Source: Maribacter antarcticus DSM 21422 (GTDB taxonomy: Bacteria; Bacteroidota; Bacteroidia; Flavobacteriales; Flavobacteriaceae). From it: 64,000 nucleotides of DNA. The notes under the pieces are model-generated. The model was not told where the DNA came from. It was given only the letters and a program-made list of their open reading frames with translations, and did no database searches. The position numbers were made by a program, and so were the translations under genes. Within the stretch, counting starts at the first letter, position 1. The number at the start of each line of letters is the position of its first letter. The stretch spans positions 37,337 to 101,336 of the forward strand of contig NZ_JHZC01000018.1 in assembly GCF_000621125.1 (NCBI RefSeq). Reading direction: 5' to 3'. Shown here piece after piece: positions 49,308 through 58,743 of this stretch.

Positions 49308-49994
49308 ATGAAAAAAACCAAACAAATTTTAGTTTTGAAACAGCTATGGCATAACACATTTTTTTCTACGTTACTATTAGGTATTGTACTTGTCACAAAC
49401 ATAAGTTGCGACGCCCAAAAAGTGGTTTCAACTAGGTCACTTTTTGATGGGAGTACGTTAAAGGGCTGGAAAACCGTTAATCAAGAAAACAGCACCTATT
49501 GGTCTGTGGTGGATAGTGTCATTACCGGGGGTGATGGGATAAGCAATATTCCAACGAACACCTATCTGCATACAACCGAAAGTTATGAGGATTTTGAACT
49601 GAGGTTCCTTTTTAGGATAACAGGCAATCATGATAAGGGCCTTATCAATAGTGGCGTGCAATACCGTTCCATAATCGAGGATAATAAAATTATAGGCTAT
49701 CAAGCGGATATCGGAAAGGGGTACTGGGGTGATATCTATGATGAGCACCGTCGCGCAAAACTAGTTGGCGGTGAATTAAGTACACTAAAATACCTCTTAA
49801 ACGAGGACGGTTGGAATAGCTACATCGTCAGGTGCCAGGGAAACATACACGCACTTTATATCAACGGAGTCAAAGTAAACGACTATTTTGAAACTGACCC
49901 TAAAATACCATCAAAAGGGGTCATCGGTATACAATTGCATAGCGGCGGAAACGCGAAAATCGAATTCAAACATATAACCATTACAACCTTGTAG
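49308..49994 (+). CDS. Secreted DUF1080 (3-keto-disaccharide hydrolase-type) protein
   Basis: 228 residues: signal peptide with possible lipobox (LLLGIVLVTNISC), then one DUF1080 domain: SLFDGSTLKGWKTVN, INSGVQYRSI, GYQADIGKGYWGDIYDEHRR, KVNDYFETDPKIPSKGVIGI, LQLHSGG-type end. DUF1080 proteins are laminarin-lectin-like jelly rolls; characterised members hydrolyse 3-keto-glycosides. First gene of a compact set running to 56.3 kb, 31 bases ahead of the next. Confidence 0.93.
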   Translation: MKKTKQILVLKQLWHNTFFSTLLLGIVLVTNISCDAQKVVSTRSLFDGSTLKGWKTVNQENSTYWSVVDSVITGGDGISNIPTNTYLHTTESYEDFELRFLFRITGNHDKGLINSGVQYRSIIEDNKIIGYQADIGKGYWGDIYDEHRRAKLVGGELSTLKYLLNEDGWNSYIVRCQGNIHALYINGVKVNDYFETDPKIPSKGVIGIQLHSGGNAKIEFKHITITTL

Positions 49995-50025
49995 CCCCCT
50001 TATTAATCACAAAGTACCAAAACAA

Positions 50026-53000
50026 ATGAATATTAATAAACTAGTTGTATCGTTCTGCCTTGGCTTCGGCCTTGTCATCATTGGATGCAAGGAAACAACA
50101 ACATCAAGCACAGCATTGGATACCGCTCAAGAAGGCGTGCCCCTTGAAAGAAAGACACAGTCCAATAGAATGGAACTGTATTCGCCAGAAAAAGAATTGG
50201 CCGGCTTTAAGGTGCCCGATGGCTTTGTGGTGGAACTGGTCGCGAGCGAAAAAGATGGCGTAGTGAATCCGATAGATATGACCTTTGATGACGCAGGAAG
50301 GCTTTGGACCCAAACAGGTGCTATGTATCCACTGGATCCTGTAGCGAATATTCAATGGCAAGATTTATTGAAGCTTATGGATGATCCAAAAGCGCAGGAA
50401 AAAGACCCTAATTTCAAACGTATTTTGGATCTCTATAGGGGCGTTACCAAAGGCGACGACAAGATATTGGTACTCTCCGGTTTATATGGCAGTGCTACCG
50501 TAAAAACAAATGTATGGGCCGATGGCCTCGCCATACCCCAAAGTATTTTGCCCTATAAGAATGGAACTTATGTGGCGCAAGGCTCGGAATTGTTCTTTTT
50601 GAGCGATACCGATAATGATGGTAAAGCGGACAAGCGTACCCCTTTGTTCCAAGGATTCGGTTTTACCGATACCCATACCATGTCACACGTACTGGTCCGA
50701 GGCCCGGGAGATTGGATACATTTCAGTCAGGGCGCTCTTAACAAAGGAGAGGTTAAATCAACGGTGAGTGATGCCAAGGCTCGTATCGATTATAGTAAAA
50801 TAGCTAGATTTTCATTGGATGCAGGTAAACTGGAACTGGTCAATGCCGGGCTTAACAATATCTGGGGCTTTCAGCTTAGGGGCAATGGGCAATGGTACGG
50901 AACGGAGGCCAATGACCTAGGCTATTCCGTAGTACCTATGGAAGTCGGCACAAGTTTTCCAGGCATAGGCGGCGCGCGTTTGCGTCCGTACCAACCTTGG
51001 ATGCCCGAACTGCATGAATTTCGTATTGGCGGTACTGGTATTTCAGGCTTGGCCTTTGCCGATGACAGTTCGGGGTCTTTTCCAGAAGAATGGAGGGATG
51101 TAGCATTTTTGGCAAACCCTATTGCCAGCAACATAAATGCGGTACGAATCGTACGGAACAAGGACGGGTCAGTATCCGCAGAACATCTTCCTGATTTTTT
51201 GACCTCGAAAGATGATTGGTTTCGCCCCGTGAACATGGAATTCGGCCCCGATGGCAGCTTATACATTGCAGATTGGTACAATAAAATTGTTTCCCACAAT
51301 GAATTGCCAACGTCACATCCCGACCGTGATAAATCGCATGGCCGTATTTGGCGCATCCGTCATAAATCACAGAAAGCTCGTGAAATACCTAATTTTTATG
51401 AGGTAAAGACCAACGAACTTGTAGGCTATCTTAAATCTCCATCCCTATGGGCAAAGCGAGCGGCTTGGCATCAAATAAGCGATCGACCTATTGCCGAAAC
51501 AAAAAAATTATCCAACAATCTTGTGGCACTTACGGGCGATACCTCCCAAGACGAAATTACGCGGATATTGGCACTCTGGTCCTTAGAAGGCATCAAGCAT
51601 TACGACAAAGAATTAATGATTGCCCTGTTGCATTCCAATGAGGACAATCTAAGAAGGGAAGCCGTTCGATCGTTGGCCTCATTTTCTATCGGGACGGATG
51701 ACTTGGCAAGCTTGCTTAAAAAGCCTTCGGTAGACCCTAACCCCATGGTGCGGTCTCAAGTACTCAGAACCTTAGAAGAAGTGGGCAAAGCCAATTCAAA
51801 AACAATCGCAATGTTGGTGAGTGCCTGTAAGCCTGAATTGGGCGGTAACGCTATGGGAGGCAGTTATGAACGGAATTTTGAACGTTACTTGGCCCGAAAA
51901 GCCCTTGAAAACTATCCTGAAGAACTAGCAGAATTTATTCATTCTCCTCAGATAGGCGAACAAGCTGCGAAGAATATCATTTGGGCAGCTCAGGCATTAC
52001 CCGAAAAAAGCCAACGAGAACGAGTGTTCCTCGATTTTTACACAAAAGCAACCTATGCGTCGTTTGACGAATCTACCTTTGTTATGGTCGCCAATATGTT
52101 GGACAACCCAAAGATTTATTCGACCGTAAAAACAATTCTACGTAGTGAAACAGCTGCCGAACTAAATGTGACAATGGCAATTAAACTTTTGTCACAGGTA
52201 CAATCGGAAGAACTTAGCAAGATTTTGCAAAGACCCGTAAATGCATTGCTATCATCCAAAGAAGAAGCCAAACAACAGTTAGGACTTGAAGCGGCCGCTA
52301 AGCTCAATACTCAAAATGTGAGAGCGCTCATTTTGGCGCTGGCCAAGAACACTACAGATCAGAAAACCCTTGGGCTCGTCATTTCAGCATTACAAAACGA
52401 AGCAGAAAAGAACACAAAAATCTTTTTAGGGTTTGCTGAAAATGAAACCTTAGCTCTGTCAATTCGTGCAATTGCCACGAGGGCTTTAGCAAAGGGTAAT
52501 ATTGCATCAGCAAATGGTATTTTAAAAGAATGGGTACCTCAATTGAACGAAGCACAACAACGTGAAATCACAAAGATTGTATCGGCTTCGGGACAGGGAT
52601 CGGAAGTGCTTCGCAAATTATACCAAGATACTATCCTTGACGCTACTGCTTTTGATTTGTCAAGTGCCGAACAGGCACACAATGCGGATATTAACGATGA
52701 AGTAGGCCGTGCCTTGCTGGATGCTGTCATCCTTAGAATAGAAGAAGAGAAAAAAGAATTTGATACAAAACTGGAACGATTTCTCGCTATTGCGAAAAAA
52801 GGGGATGGAAATCCGGTTAAAGGCGAACAACTATTCCAAACCTGTGTGTTATGTCATCGTGTCGGTAATGAGGGATATGATATCGCTCCGGCGCTTGACG
52901 GTTCTGCCGAGCGTGATAACGAGGCCTTGTTGACTGCTATTTTGAATCCCGATGCAGCGATGGAGAGCAGCTATGCGGTATACCGCGCGGTCAAAAAAGA

Positions 53001-53211
53001 TGGAAATACTATTGAAGGGTATTTGTCAAAAAGAGACAATCGCGGCACTACCATTGCCTTTATGGGCGGAAGCACTATGTTTATTCCCGTTGCCGATATA
53101 AAAACAGAGGGCTTTTTAGGGGGGCGTTCCTTTATGCCCAAGGGGCTTATTGATACTTATTCCGATAATCAGGCCGCAGATTTGTTAGCATACATAAGTA
53201 CTTTAAACTAA
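50026..53211 (+). CDS. PVC-type haem-binding membrane dehydrogenase with HEAT repeats (1061 aa)
   Basis: Lipoprotein signal (LGFGLVIIGC). Residues 55-440 form the membrane-bound dehydrogenase propeller (VVELVASEKDGVVNPIDMTF, SLYIADWYNKIVSHNELPTS region, KSHGRIWRI); residues 460-880 are HEAT-like helical repeats (LRREAVRSLASFSIG, MVRSQVLRTLEEVGKAN); residues 920-1061 form the C-terminal c-type cytochrome with CVLCH at 940-944 and GYDIAPALDGSAERDNEALL, EGYLSKRDNRGTTIAFMGGS. This is the TIGR02603/TIGR02604 type abundant in Planctomycetes and Verrucomicrobia. It probably oxidises an exported sugar or alcohol and passes electrons to its haem (inference). Confidence 0.93.
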   Translation: MNINKLVVSFCLGFGLVIIGCKETTTSSTALDTAQEGVPLERKTQSNRMELYSPEKELAGFKVPDGFVVELVASEKDGVVNPIDMTFDDAGRLWTQTGAMYPLDPVANIQWQDLLKLMDDPKAQEKDPNFKRILDLYRGVTKGDDKILVLSGLYGSATVKTNVWADGLAIPQSILPYKNGTYVAQGSELFFLSDTDNDGKADKRTPLFQGFGFTDTHTMSHVLVRGPGDWIHFSQGALNKGEVKSTVSDAKARIDYSKIARFSLDAGKLELVNAGLNNIWGFQLRGNGQWYGTEANDLGYSVVPMEVGTSFPGIGGARLRPYQPWMPELHEFRIGGTGISGLAFADDSSGSFPEEWRDVAFLANPIASNINAVRIVRNKDGSVSAEHLPDFLTSKDDWFRPVNMEFGPDGSLYIADWYNKIVSHNELPTSHPDRDKSHGRIWRIRHKSQKAREIPNFYEVKTNELVGYLKSPSLWAKRAAWHQISDRPIAETKKLSNNLVALTGDTSQDEITRILALWSLEGIKHYDKELMIALLHSNEDNLRREAVRSLASFSIGTDDLASLLKKPSVDPNPMVRSQVLRTLEEVGKANSKTIAMLVSACKPELGGNAMGGSYERNFERYLARKALENYPEELAEFIHSPQIGEQAAKNIIWAAQALPEKSQRERVFLDFYTKATYASFDESTFVMVANMLDNPKIYSTVKTILRSETAAELNVTMAIKLLSQVQSEELSKILQRPVNALLSSKEEAKQQLGLEAAAKLNTQNVRALILALAKNTTDQKTLGLVISALQNEAEKNTKIFLGFAENETLALSIRAIATRALAKGNIASANGILKEWVPQLNEAQQREITKIVSASGQGSEVLRKLYQDTILDATAFDLSSAEQAHNADINDEVGRALLDAVILRIEEEKKEFDTKLERFLAIAKKGDGNPVKGEQLFQTCVLCHRVGNEGYDIAPALDGSAERDNEALLTAILNPDAAMESSYAVYRAVKKDGNTIEGYLSKRDNRGTTIAFMGGSTMFIPVADIKTEGFLGGRSFMPKGLIDTYSDNQAADLLAYISTLN

Positions 53212-53214
53212 AAA

Positions 53215-54480
53215 ATGAAAGTGTTGATTTCTTTAATAAAATATAAATCGTACTATCTACCGGTTTTTTTACTCGTTCCCTTACTATCGGTATGGGCGCA
53301 AGTCAAAATACCCCCAATAACAGCGGTATCTTTTAAAAAGGTTCAACTCTTGGATAAATATGTTACGGAAGGGGCTTCTATAGGTGATATTGATATGGAT
53401 GGAAATATGGATATTGTAGCAGGTGTTCTTTGGTGGAAAGGACCATATTTTAAAGAATCTTTTGCCTACGCACCCGTAAAGTACTATCCAATCACAGGCC
53501 CAGGGCTGGAGGGGTATGCCACAAATTTTTTCACGTTTCCCTACCTTTTTGATGGGAATAAGTGGATGGATATGCTTTGCGTAGGATTACCAGGCACGAA
53601 TAGCAACTGGGTTAAAGACCCAGGAAAGACCCAATTTGCGATTGGTGATTCGATACCGGAACCTGCATATAGGTATGCTATGATGAACGTATGCCACGAA
53701 TCTCCGAATCTTGTCGATGTTATTGGAGATGAGAAAAAGGAGCTTCTTGCCTTCAGTGAGGGTAGGCTGGTTCTCGGGATACCGACGTATAATAGCAAAG
53801 AAGGGTTTCGTACAGTGGCCATTAGCCCTCAAGATCCGAAACGTTTTCCTGTCTATTCCCACGGACTTGGTGCAGGGGACATTAATGGCGATGGTCTGAA
53901 CGATGTTTTTGAAAGAAGCGGCTGGTGGGAGCAGCCAGCGGAATGGGATGAATCGACCCTGTGGAAATACCATCCCTATCCATTCTCGTCCGGAACAGGT
54001 GGTGCCCAAATGTTTGCCTATGATGTAAACGGCGATGGCGCAAACGATGTGGTTACAGCAAAGAACGGTCATGGATATGGTCTTTCTTGGTTTGAACAGC
54101 TACTGGGGAAAGATGGTATTACCTTCAAAGAACATAAGGTAATGACCGATAAGGCAGAAGAAAATCCATACGGCGTAAATTTCAGTCAGCTGCATGCGGT
54201 GTCCAGTGCCGATATAGATAATGATGGTATTCCGGATATCGTAACCGGTAAATGTTATTATGCCCACAACGGCCGTGATCCGGGTTCAGAAGACCCTGCG
54301 GTTTTGTATTGGTTCAAAACAGTAAGACATGCTGATGGTACAGCGGAATTGGTTCCGTATAAAATAGATGATGATTCAGGAGTTGGGCGGCAGATTTCTA
54401 CGGGAGATCTGAACAATGACGGTAAAATCGATATTGTGACCGCGAATAAAAAAGGGGTCTTTGCCTTTATCCAAAATTAA
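53215..54480 (+). CDS. Secreted FG-GAP/VCBS-repeat propeller protein
   Basis: 421 residues, 3 bases after the dehydrogenase gene. N-terminal signal (YLPVFLLVPLLSVWA). Repeats carry Ca-binding loops DIDMDGNMDI, DINGDGLNDV, DVNGDGANDV, DIDNDGIPDI and DLNNDGKIDI, making a beta-propeller like integrin alpha chains. Such proteins act as binding partners or substrate receptors outside the cytoplasm; no enzyme motif is seen. Its tight linkage implies a shared role with the dehydrogenase. Confidence 0.93.
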   Translation: MKVLISLIKYKSYYLPVFLLVPLLSVWAQVKIPPITAVSFKKVQLLDKYVTEGASIGDIDMDGNMDIVAGVLWWKGPYFKESFAYAPVKYYPITGPGLEGYATNFFTFPYLFDGNKWMDMLCVGLPGTNSNWVKDPGKTQFAIGDSIPEPAYRYAMMNVCHESPNLVDVIGDEKKELLAFSEGRLVLGIPTYNSKEGFRTVAISPQDPKRFPVYSHGLGAGDINGDGLNDVFERSGWWEQPAEWDESTLWKYHPYPFSSGTGGAQMFAYDVNGDGANDVVTAKNGHGYGLSWFEQLLGKDGITFKEHKVMTDKAEENPYGVNFSQLHAVSSADIDNDGIPDIVTGKCYYAHNGRDPGSEDPAVLYWFKTVRHADGTAELVPYKIDDDSGVGRQISTGDLNNDGKIDIVTANKKGVFAFIQN

Positions 54481-54507
54481 AATAGGTGTAACAAAAAAAC
54501 ATATGAT

Positions 54508-54804
54508 ATGACCAAACATTTTGGAATGTTTCAGTTTAAAGAAGGTATTAGTAATACTGAAATCGAAAATTGCTTTATAACCATGAAGGGAATGATAGGA
54601 AAAATCCCTGGCCTTTTAGAAATGGAATACGGTCCGTACGATAGTACTGAGGGCCTCAACGACGGCTATACCCATGGCTTTATCATGACTTTCGATAGTC
54701 CAGAATCTAGGGATGCCTACCTGCCACATCCCGTTCACGAAAAAGTAAAGGACTTGGTAGTTCCAAAATTAGAACGGGTGGCAGTTTTCGATTTTAACGT
54801 GTAA
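54508..54804 (+). CDS. Dabb (stress-responsive A/B barrel) domain protein
   Basis: 98 residues: FGMFQFKEGISNTEIENCFI, KIPGLLEMEYGPYDSTEGLN, HGFIMTFDSPESRDAYLPHP, VHEKVKDLVVPKLERVAVFD. The dimeric alpha-beta barrel fold and the H-E/D-P residues at the PHPVHEK segment fit the family. No signal peptide, so cytoplasmic. In sugar gene clusters Dabb proteins may be isomerases or lyase accessories; function here is unknown. Confidence 0.93.
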   Translation: MTKHFGMFQFKEGISNTEIENCFITMKGMIGKIPGLLEMEYGPYDSTEGLNDGYTHGFIMTFDSPESRDAYLPHPVHEKVKDLVVPKLERVAVFDFNV

Positions 54805-54819
54805 TTCAAAGTACAATCA

Positions 54820-56037
54820 ATGACCATCAAAAATAAACATATTGTAATGCTTGGGTGTTTCGACACCAAGGGGGAAGACTTCACCTATCTCTACGAATGC
54901 CTAAAAGGTTTTGATGAAGAAGTCATCACAATCAATACTGGGGTTATGGAGACCAATGTCGACTTTCCTATCGCTTATGGCAATGAAATGGTAGCCGGGC
55001 ATTCCGGTACGTCTTTGACCACTATTCGTGAATCTAACGATAGGGGAAAAGCAGTAGCATTAATGGGCCAAGGAGCAGCAAAGGTCATCTCTGGCCTTGT
55101 GGAAAAAGAGATGGTCAAAGGGGTCATAGGAATGGGTGGTGGTGGTGGCACGTATATGACATTGGCCGCAATGCAGGAAGTATCCCTAGGTATACCAAAA
55201 TTGTGTTTGTCCACGATAGCCTCATGGGACCTCTCCCGATATATCGGGGCCAAGGATATTACGCTTATGTCATCGGTAGTGGATGTAGCGGGTCTAAACA
55301 GCATCAGTAGCTTGTTGATAAAACAGGCGGCCGCAGCCATCTGCAGTATGGCTAATGTACGTATTGCGCCCTCCGTAACCAAGAAGAAAACCATAGCCAT
55401 AAGTATGTTCGGTAATACCACAAAATGTGTGGACAAATGCAGCGCGTTATTAAAGGAAAAAGGATTTGAAGTCCTAGTCTTTCATGCTACCGGTGTCGGT
55501 GGTGCAACTATGGAATCATTGATTAGGGAAGGTGTTTTCGATGCCGTTCTCGATGTGACCACGACCGAACTGGCCGATGAACTATGCAGCGGGGTATTGA
55601 GTGCCGGTTCTGCTAGACTAACCGCCGCGAGCGATATGGGAATTCCCCAAGTAGTTGCCCCCGGTTGTCTGGATATGGTCAACTTCGGACACTTGGACAC
55701 CTTACCTTCGGAGTTTAGTTCTAGACAATTGTATAGCTGGGCACCCAACGTAACATTGATGCGGACAAATGCTGAAGAAAATATCGCTTTGGGAAAAATG
55801 CTTACGGATAAGCTGAACGCTTCTAAAACAGCTGTAACTATTGTACTGCCAAAAAAAGGGATTTCACAGATTGATAAAGAAGGGGATATATTTTATAACC
55901 CAGAAGTGGACAAGGCCTTGTTTGATAGTATCAAAAAAAATAGTAGAGACGGTATTCCTGTTGTTGAAGTAGACGACCATATTAATGACGAGTCCTTTTC
56001 CAAGGCGCTGGTAGAACAACTAATGAAAATCATTTAA
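54820..56037 (+). CDS. UPF0261 (Tm-1-like N-terminal) protein
   Basis: 405 residues: VMLGCFDTKGEDFTYLYECL at the start, GVIGMGGGGGTYMTLAAM and LGIPKLCLSTIASWDLSRYI (glycine-rich ligand site), then KKKTIAISMFGNTTKCVDKC and VVAPGCLDMVNFGHLDTLPS in the second half. These are the signatures of UPF0261, the N-terminal half of plant Tm-1. It normally precedes a PEP-hydrolase-like TIM-barrel gene, here present as a broken copy 36 bases downstream. The reaction is unknown. Confidence 0.95.
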   Translation: MTIKNKHIVMLGCFDTKGEDFTYLYECLKGFDEEVITINTGVMETNVDFPIAYGNEMVAGHSGTSLTTIRESNDRGKAVALMGQGAAKVISGLVEKEMVKGVIGMGGGGGTYMTLAAMQEVSLGIPKLCLSTIASWDLSRYIGAKDITLMSSVVDVAGLNSISSLLIKQAAAAICSMANVRIAPSVTKKKTIAISMFGNTTKCVDKCSALLKEKGFEVLVFHATGVGGATMESLIREGVFDAVLDVTTTELADELCSGVLSAGSARLTAASDMGIPQVVAPGCLDMVNFGHLDTLPSEFSSRQLYSWAPNVTLMRTNAEENIALGKMLTDKLNASKTAVTIVLPKKGISQIDKEGDIFYNPEVDKALFDSIKKNSRDGIPVVEVDDHINDESFSKALVEQLMKII

Positions 56038-56073
56038 ATATTTAAAAAGATTACAATAAGTACTAAAAAAAAT

Positions 56074-56268
56074 ATGCCAAACCCATGGTCGGGAAAAGGA
56101 TATCCCTACACGAAACAGAAAGTGAGGGACCGATTACAAGCGACATTATCACAAAAAAAAGCAATCATAGGTACCGGAGCGGGGACCGGCATCAGTGCCA
56201 AGTTTATTTAAAAAGGGGGTGCGGACTTTTTGATTAGCTACAATTCGGGTCGCGTCCGTACTTAGAGT
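56074..56268 (+). pseudogene. Truncated PEP-hydrolase-family (Tm-1 C-terminal) gene
   Basis: MPNPWSGKGYPYTKQKVRDR, then KKAIIGTGAGTGISAKFI, TAA in place of the Glu expected before KGGAD, FLISYNSGRVRT, and TAG. Only about 60 of roughly 270 codons remain before all resemblance ends. This family is the usual partner of UPF0261. Both a nonsense codon and a 3' deletion have removed it. Confidence 0.85.
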
Positions 56269-56973
56269 GCCGTAGTTTAAAATCATTGATAAAAAAGTCA
56301 AAAGAATCATTAAAGTGAATCTATGAACCGAAAACACTAGTGTCTTGAATTAATAAAGAAAAGAGTTGTTTTTGACCTCAGTTCCGTGCAATGTGCAGCC
56401 TTATTTTGGCCCTTGCTCAATAGTAAACATTTCTATGAATCTTTGATTCACTAATCTTGCCAATCCTTTATGCGTATTATTAGTAGGGAACACTCCTAAA
56501 TTTCCATTCGTAACATTAAATAATGAAACTGCTCCACCATCTAAATCGCTCGCATATAATCCGCTGGTAAGACTAAAACTCGATATTGTAAAACTATTTT
56601 CAGTTTTCACTAATGTTTGCATAGTTCCGTCAAAAGCTTTGCCCATTTCCATTTTTCTAGAATGAAGACCCAAAGAGTAATACCTAAAAATTTGAAGAAT
56701 GAATAAGTACGATTATTGGCAACCCTAAATTTCAAATAATAGCACCTAAAACATTATAAGTTTAAACAAAAATTACTAAAGTAGCTACTTGGGATGCAAC
56801 AGTTCACATAATCCATTAAACATGAAAATTTTTCAATACTTAAAACTTACTTTTATTTAAGCTCCCAAAACGATTTGCCATAATTATTGGTATGCTTACT
56901 TTTATCCTTTGACAGTGATTCACTTTAACTGTTTTTTAAAATGAGTAAAATAAATTAAAATTCTCCTTAAACC
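56269..56973. other. 705-base stretch with one unassigned small frame
   Basis: The - strand frame 56401-56652 (84 codons from ATG; MEMGKAFDGTMQTLVKTENS, later FNVTNGNLGVFPTNNTHKGL, end EQGPK) looks protein-like in composition but belongs to no family I recognise; it could be the 3' part of a lost gene. The rest, including the 300 bases before xseA, shows no gene. Confidence 0.4.
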
Positions 56974-58356
56974 TTGTCCACACTACCAACTTACTATTCG
57001 CTATCCAAAATACTTAACCGTGTAAAAACGATAATAGATACTACTATAGCAGGTAAACATTTTTGGTTAAAAGTTGAAATTGCAAATATTAATTTTCACA
57101 GGTCAGGTCATATTTATCTTGAATTGGCAGAAAGCATAAATGGCCAAACAATTGCGAAATGTAAAGCTATAATATGGAGTTTTAACATTCCGCAGATACG
57201 TCAAGTATTAGGCCAAGATTTCGATAATATTCTTAAAAAAGGCAATGAAATATTATGCTATACCCACATAAAATTTGATGCTGCTTATGGATTAAGTATC
57301 CTAATATCAAATGTGAATTTAGAATTTGCAGTTGGTAAAATTGAGAGAAAAAGACAAGAAACCATAGACAGCCTTACTAAGGAAGGGCTTATTGGACTAA
57401 ATAAACAAATACAAATCCCATTAGTTATATCAAACATTGCTGTTATAGCTTCAAAAAACACCTCGGGCTATCAAGATTTTATTAAGAATATTCAAGAAAA
57501 TCAATATGGCTATAAATATAATTTAGAAATATTTTCCTCCTCAGTACAAGGAAATGTTGCTGAAGTAGAAATTCTCAATAGCCTTAGCGCTATAAATCAA
57601 AAAAAATACGACTGTATTGTAATTATTAGAGGCGGTGGCTCCAAAATGGATTTAGATATTTTTAACTCTTATGAAATATCAAAACAGGTAAGTAAAATGC
57701 GTAGCGCTGTTTTTTCGGGTATTGGTCATGAGACAGATATAACCGTGATAGATTTTACAGCTAATAAGACTTTTAAAACTCCAACTGAAGTTTCAAATTA
57801 TATTGTTAACAAATCATATAATTTTGAACAAAAAACAATAAAGCTTTACGACTTGATTTATGAAGGTTATCAAAATTTAATGGAGAGAGAAGCTAGTAAA
57901 TTAAAGTTATATGCCGAGGGTATTACAAACGCTTCAAATAGTTTCACCCGATTAAGAAGAGGTGCATTACATACACTAATGAATCGGTTAGTTTCGCACG
58001 CTAATTCATTCATAAAAAAAGAGAGTCACAGACTTTCACTAATAAATCAAGAGCAATTACAATTAAGTAGAGAAACCGTTCATAATCAACAGGAATTATT
58101 AAAAAGTCAATTGGAAATGCTCGGATTGCTAGTTGATAATGTTATTAATCATAAAAGAGCTTATTTACTTAATGCATTAATAGTTATTTCATCAAGTAGT
58201 CCAAAAGCAATTCTTAAAAAAGGTTTTACAATTCCAATGGTAAATGGAAATCTCTACAAAGGAGCAGAATTACCTAAAGACACCATAATTAAATTAGAGT
58301 TTAAAGATTCAGTTATCATAACTAAGTACATAAAAAAAGAAAAAAATGGAAGATAA
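56974..58356 (+). CDS. xseA: Exodeoxyribonuclease VII large subunit
   Basis: 460 residues. The start is the TTG at 56974: an in-frame TAA ends two codons upstream and no ATG occurs before the conserved N-terminus. Domains: OB-fold (about 5-105, HFWLKVEIANINFHRSGHIY), catalytic domain (about 115-320, with SNIAVIASKNTSGYQDFI, CIVIIRGGGSKMDLDIFNSY and SGIGHETDITVIDFTANKTF), and a long coiled coil. With XseB it degrades single-stranded DNA in both directions. Base composition is clearly more A+T-rich than the genes on either side, and it follows degraded DNA, so it may be an acquired or second copy. Confidence 0.93.
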   Translation: MSTLPTYYSLSKILNRVKTIIDTTIAGKHFWLKVEIANINFHRSGHIYLELAESINGQTIAKCKAIIWSFNIPQIRQVLGQDFDNILKKGNEILCYTHIKFDAAYGLSILISNVNLEFAVGKIERKRQETIDSLTKEGLIGLNKQIQIPLVISNIAVIASKNTSGYQDFIKNIQENQYGYKYNLEIFSSSVQGNVAEVEILNSLSAINQKKYDCIVIIRGGGSKMDLDIFNSYEISKQVSKMRSAVFSGIGHETDITVIDFTANKTFKTPTEVSNYIVNKSYNFEQKTIKLYDLIYEGYQNLMEREASKLKLYAEGITNASNSFTRLRRGALHTLMNRLVSHANSFIKKESHRLSLINQEQLQLSRETVHNQQELLKSQLEMLGLLVDNVINHKRAYLLNALIVISSSSPKAILKKGFTIPMVNGNLYKGAELPKDTIIKLEFKDSVIITKYIKKEKNGR

Positions 58357-58555
58357 ACCCATTTCAAAATTAACCTATGAGGAAGCCTCAAAAGAACTTG
58401 AATCAATTCTTGAGAAATTGAGAAATGACGAAATAAGTATTGATAAATTAGAAAAAGTAGTCACAAGAGCTGCTGCGATATCAAAACTTTGTCAAGATAA
58501 ATTACGTAATACAGAAATAAAAGTAGAAGGTATAATTGATAAGCTTGGGTTATAA
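58346..58555 (+). CDS. xseB: Exodeoxyribonuclease VII small subunit
   Basis: 69 residues, overlapping xseA by 11 bases. LTYEEASKELESILEKLRND, ISIDKLEKVVTRAAAISKLC, QDKLRNTEIKVEGIIDKLGL: the usual two-helix hairpin of XseB. Required for activity of the large subunit. Confidence 0.93.
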   Translation: MEDKPISKLTYEEASKELESILEKLRNDEISIDKLEKVVTRAAAISKLCQDKLRNTEIKVEGIIDKLGL

Positions 58556-58557
58556 GT

Positions 58558-58743
58558 ATGGATAGCACCAGAATGGGTGTAACGGCTAAGGTAATCCCGA
58601 AAAACGAAACTTTTGAGCCACTTAAAAACTCCTTCCTTTCTAAGCTGTTGAACAGCTTATCAATACTTATTACTATACCCACTTTCGTCCAGCTTACGTG
58701 CTTTACTTTGACCGTTTTTTACGGATATTCATCTTATCATTGA
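58558..58743 (+). CDS. Possible small protein after xseB (61 aa)
   Basis: ATG two bases after the xseB stop. A polar first half (MDSTRMGVTAKVIPKNETFE) is followed by a hydrophobic half (SILITIPTFVQLTCFTLTVF) that could be one membrane helix. No family is recognised. It is tail-to-tail with the lipoprotein pseudogene, overlapping its end by 7 bases. Spacing suggests co-transcription with xseAB, but it could be chance. Confidence 0.35.
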   Translation: MDSTRMGVTAKVIPKNETFEPLKNSFLSKLLNSLSILITIPTFVQLTCFTLTVFYGYSSYH

